Below are positions 32,065 through 33,347 of a stretch of 33,347 nt of DNA, one piece after another; position 1 is the stretch's first letter; every line of letters begins with the position of its first letter. The notes beneath the pieces were generated by a model. The model saw only the letters and a program-made list of their open reading frames with translations, searched no databases and was not told the origin of the DNA. Made by a program: the position numbers and the translations under genes. Origin of the DNA: a virus. The stretch is taken from IMG/VR virus record IMGVR_UViG_3300048015_000350, positions 1 through 33,347 of that record. The stretch is one strand, 5' to 3'.

Positions 32065-33347
32065 TGCCGCCGTTTCTAGCACGGCCCGGCGTGCCATTTC
32101 TGGTGCGGCCTGGCGTGCCGTTTCTGATCGGGTCCGGGGCCGGCGCGGGTTCCGGCAGTGGATCTGGCAGCAGCAGCGGTTCCGGAAGCGGGAGCGGATC
32201 GAGTGGCGGTAGCGGGTCCGGGGGCGGATCGAGTAGCGGCAGCGGGTCAGGGTCCGGCGGCGCTTCGGGCAGCGCCACCCTCACGCTGCCCAGCGCGCCG
32301 CAGATCGTCGCCATGGGGCAAAGCAACCTATTCGCGCTCGCGATAACCGATGCCGATAACGTCTACGACCCCAGTGGCACCGGCCCGCTGCTGCCCGGCA
32401 TGGACGCCGCGCTGGTGTCATATCTGGGGCTGGCGGGCGCGGCGATTCTATACTCGTCCAGCGGCACCGATGTGGTCGGCAACGGCATCTATGCCAACTC
32501 GGCGAACGCTGGCGCCTCCGCCGGTTCGTGGCTTGACAACCCGAACACGATCTCTGGCGGCACGGCCAATCTGCCATCGCAGCTGGCCGATCCGTCCGCT
32601 TGGATACCGCCGACGCAATGGACCTGGGGTTCACCGGACGGTACCACATTCGAATCCTGGGTGACGGCGCTGCCGGCGCAGCAAAAGGCCGATGTTTGTT
32701 CCTTGCTGTTTATCTGGCACGAAAACGACTCTGGCCGCACCTACGCTGAAAAATCGGTCTGGAAGGCCGCCTGGCAGCGGTTCATTTCGCTGGTCCGTGG
32801 CGAATTCGGCATCACCACGCCGGCGCTGATGCCGGTATTTGACTGCACGCCGATGCCATCGGTCGGCAACGCCGGCGGCCACGCGATGGTCTACGAAGCG
32901 GTGTGCGAACTGGCGGCCGATCCGTCCAACGCGCTCTACATCGCGCTGCCGCAAATGGCCGACTGCGACCCCAGCACGATCGCCGCGCTCGCCGGCAGTA
33001 ACCACACGAACTACACCAGCTATCTGGACTTTTCTACCCGTGCCTCATTTTTCATGGGCCGCACGCTGGACAGCCTCGCCAGCATCTCGCGCATCCCGGC
33101 CGCCATGGGCACCGGCGCCGGCCCTGTCATTTCCGGCGCCAGCCTGTCGGGCAACGTGGTTACCGTCACCGTCACACATGACGCTGGGACCGCTCTTGTG
33201 CTCAATGGCGATGCGAATATTGGCGCCGGATGGTCTGTTCTGGATCAAAGCTACTCGCCTGACTTGCCCGGCACTGCAATACCGGCCACCGCGGTTGCGA
33301 TCGTCAACGCTACGACGTTCACGATCACGTTGGCCTGGGTTCCAATC
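32064..33347 (+). CDS. SGNH-type esterase, partial (runs off window)
   Basis: Open frame from ATG 32064 to the window end, 428 residues without a stop. Residues 5-22 carry repeated RPGVPFL units. Residues 23-70 are an almost pure Gly/Ser linker. The catalytic domain starts near residue 72. Block I is VAMGQSNLFAL (Ser at 87), block III is LLFIWHENDSG (residues 214-224; W-H-E-N-D where sialate O-acetylesterases usually have Q-G-E-S-D) and the His block is probably SNHTNYTSYLD (His314). The pattern is that of SASA/SGNH hydrolases. The likely activity is removal of acetyl groups from surface polysaccharide, as in phage tail enzymes. The C-terminal part is beta-rich (NVVTVTVTHDAG). Substrate is inferred. 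The TAATG overlap couples it to the fibre. Confidence 0.7.
   Translation, partial: MPPFLARPGVPFLVRPGVPFLIGSGAGAGSGSGSGSSSGSGSGSGSSGGSGSGGGSSSGSGSGSGGASGSATLTLPSAPQIVAMGQSNLFALAITDADNVYDPSGTGPLLPGMDAALVSYLGLAGAAILYSSSGTDVVGNGIYANSANAGASAGSWLDNPNTISGGTANLPSQLADPSAWIPPTQWTWGSPDGTTFESWVTALPAQQKADVCSLLFIWHENDSGRTYAEKSVWKAAWQRFISLVRGEFGITTPALMPVFDCTPMPSVGNAGGHAMVYEAVCELAADPSNALYIALPQMADCDPSTIAALAGSNHTNYTSYLDFSTRASFFMGRTLDSLASISRIPAAMGTGAGPVISGASLSGNVVTVTVTHDAGTALVLNGDANIGAGWSVLDQSYSPDLPGTAIPATAVAIVNATTFTITLAWVPI

Noticed and set aside
24038-33347. Diversity-generating retroelement for fibre variation.
   Set aside because: No reverse transcriptase gene and no template/variable repeat pair were seen in the window.
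1-33347. Phage attachment sites, integrase or transposase marking the prophage ends.
   Set aside because: No recombinase gene or paired direct repeats could be identified; the prophage ends probably lie outside the window or in the gap at 6034-6175.

Overview
This GC-rich window comes from an alphaproteobacterium. The Acetobacteraceae are the most likely family; this is inferred from gene style, the GcrA-like phage regulator and the lipoprotein type, not from any marker gene. It carries most of the structural half of a contractile-tailed (myovirus-type) prophage, next to a very large secreted adhesin gene that is probably host DNA or prophage cargo.

Layout. (1) 1-6033, minus strand: one 2010-residue protein with fourteen Ig-like domains and a C-terminal end typical of type I secreted adhesins. 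Its start codon lies inside a strong inverted repeat. (2) 6176-6935: a phage-style switch, with an XRE repressor on the minus strand, a divergent GcrA-like gene on the plus strand, and a perfect 21-bp palindrome between them. (3) 6947-8237: a DUF6362-like phage protein, then a convergent minus-strand lipoprotein and about 315 bases with no convincing gene. (4) 8238-15191: packaging and head genes (terminase large subunit, portal, scaffold, major capsid, decoration-like protein, connector-region proteins). (5) 15191-19225: tail sheath, tail tube, a tail-assembly chaperone pair joined by an evident -1 frameshift site (GGGAAAC directly before the stop), a gp10-like tail completion protein and an unusual short, Pro/Ala-rich tape measure. 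(6) 19283-24023: baseplate and spike (LysM protein, gpD-like hub, gpV spike, gp25/gpW, gpJ, gpI). (7) 24038 to the end: host-recognition genes, comprising a glycine-rich fibre, two small fibre-associated proteins, a 914-residue fibre, a 1015-residue collagen/fibronectin-III fibre and the start of an SGNH-type esterase that runs off the window.

The plus-strand genes from 8238 onward are tightly packed, often with 1-nt or 4-nt stop/start overlaps, and read as one late operon. No integrase, attachment site, lysis genes, tRNA or CRISPR array was found, so the prophage ends are not defined here.

The most notable points are the frameshift site, the start-codon-masking hairpin of the adhesin, a beta-rich module shared by the major capsid protein and a tail fibre, the 4-domain super-repeat in the adhesin, repeated adaptor modules in the two fibres, and a terminal esterase that may modify the host surface.
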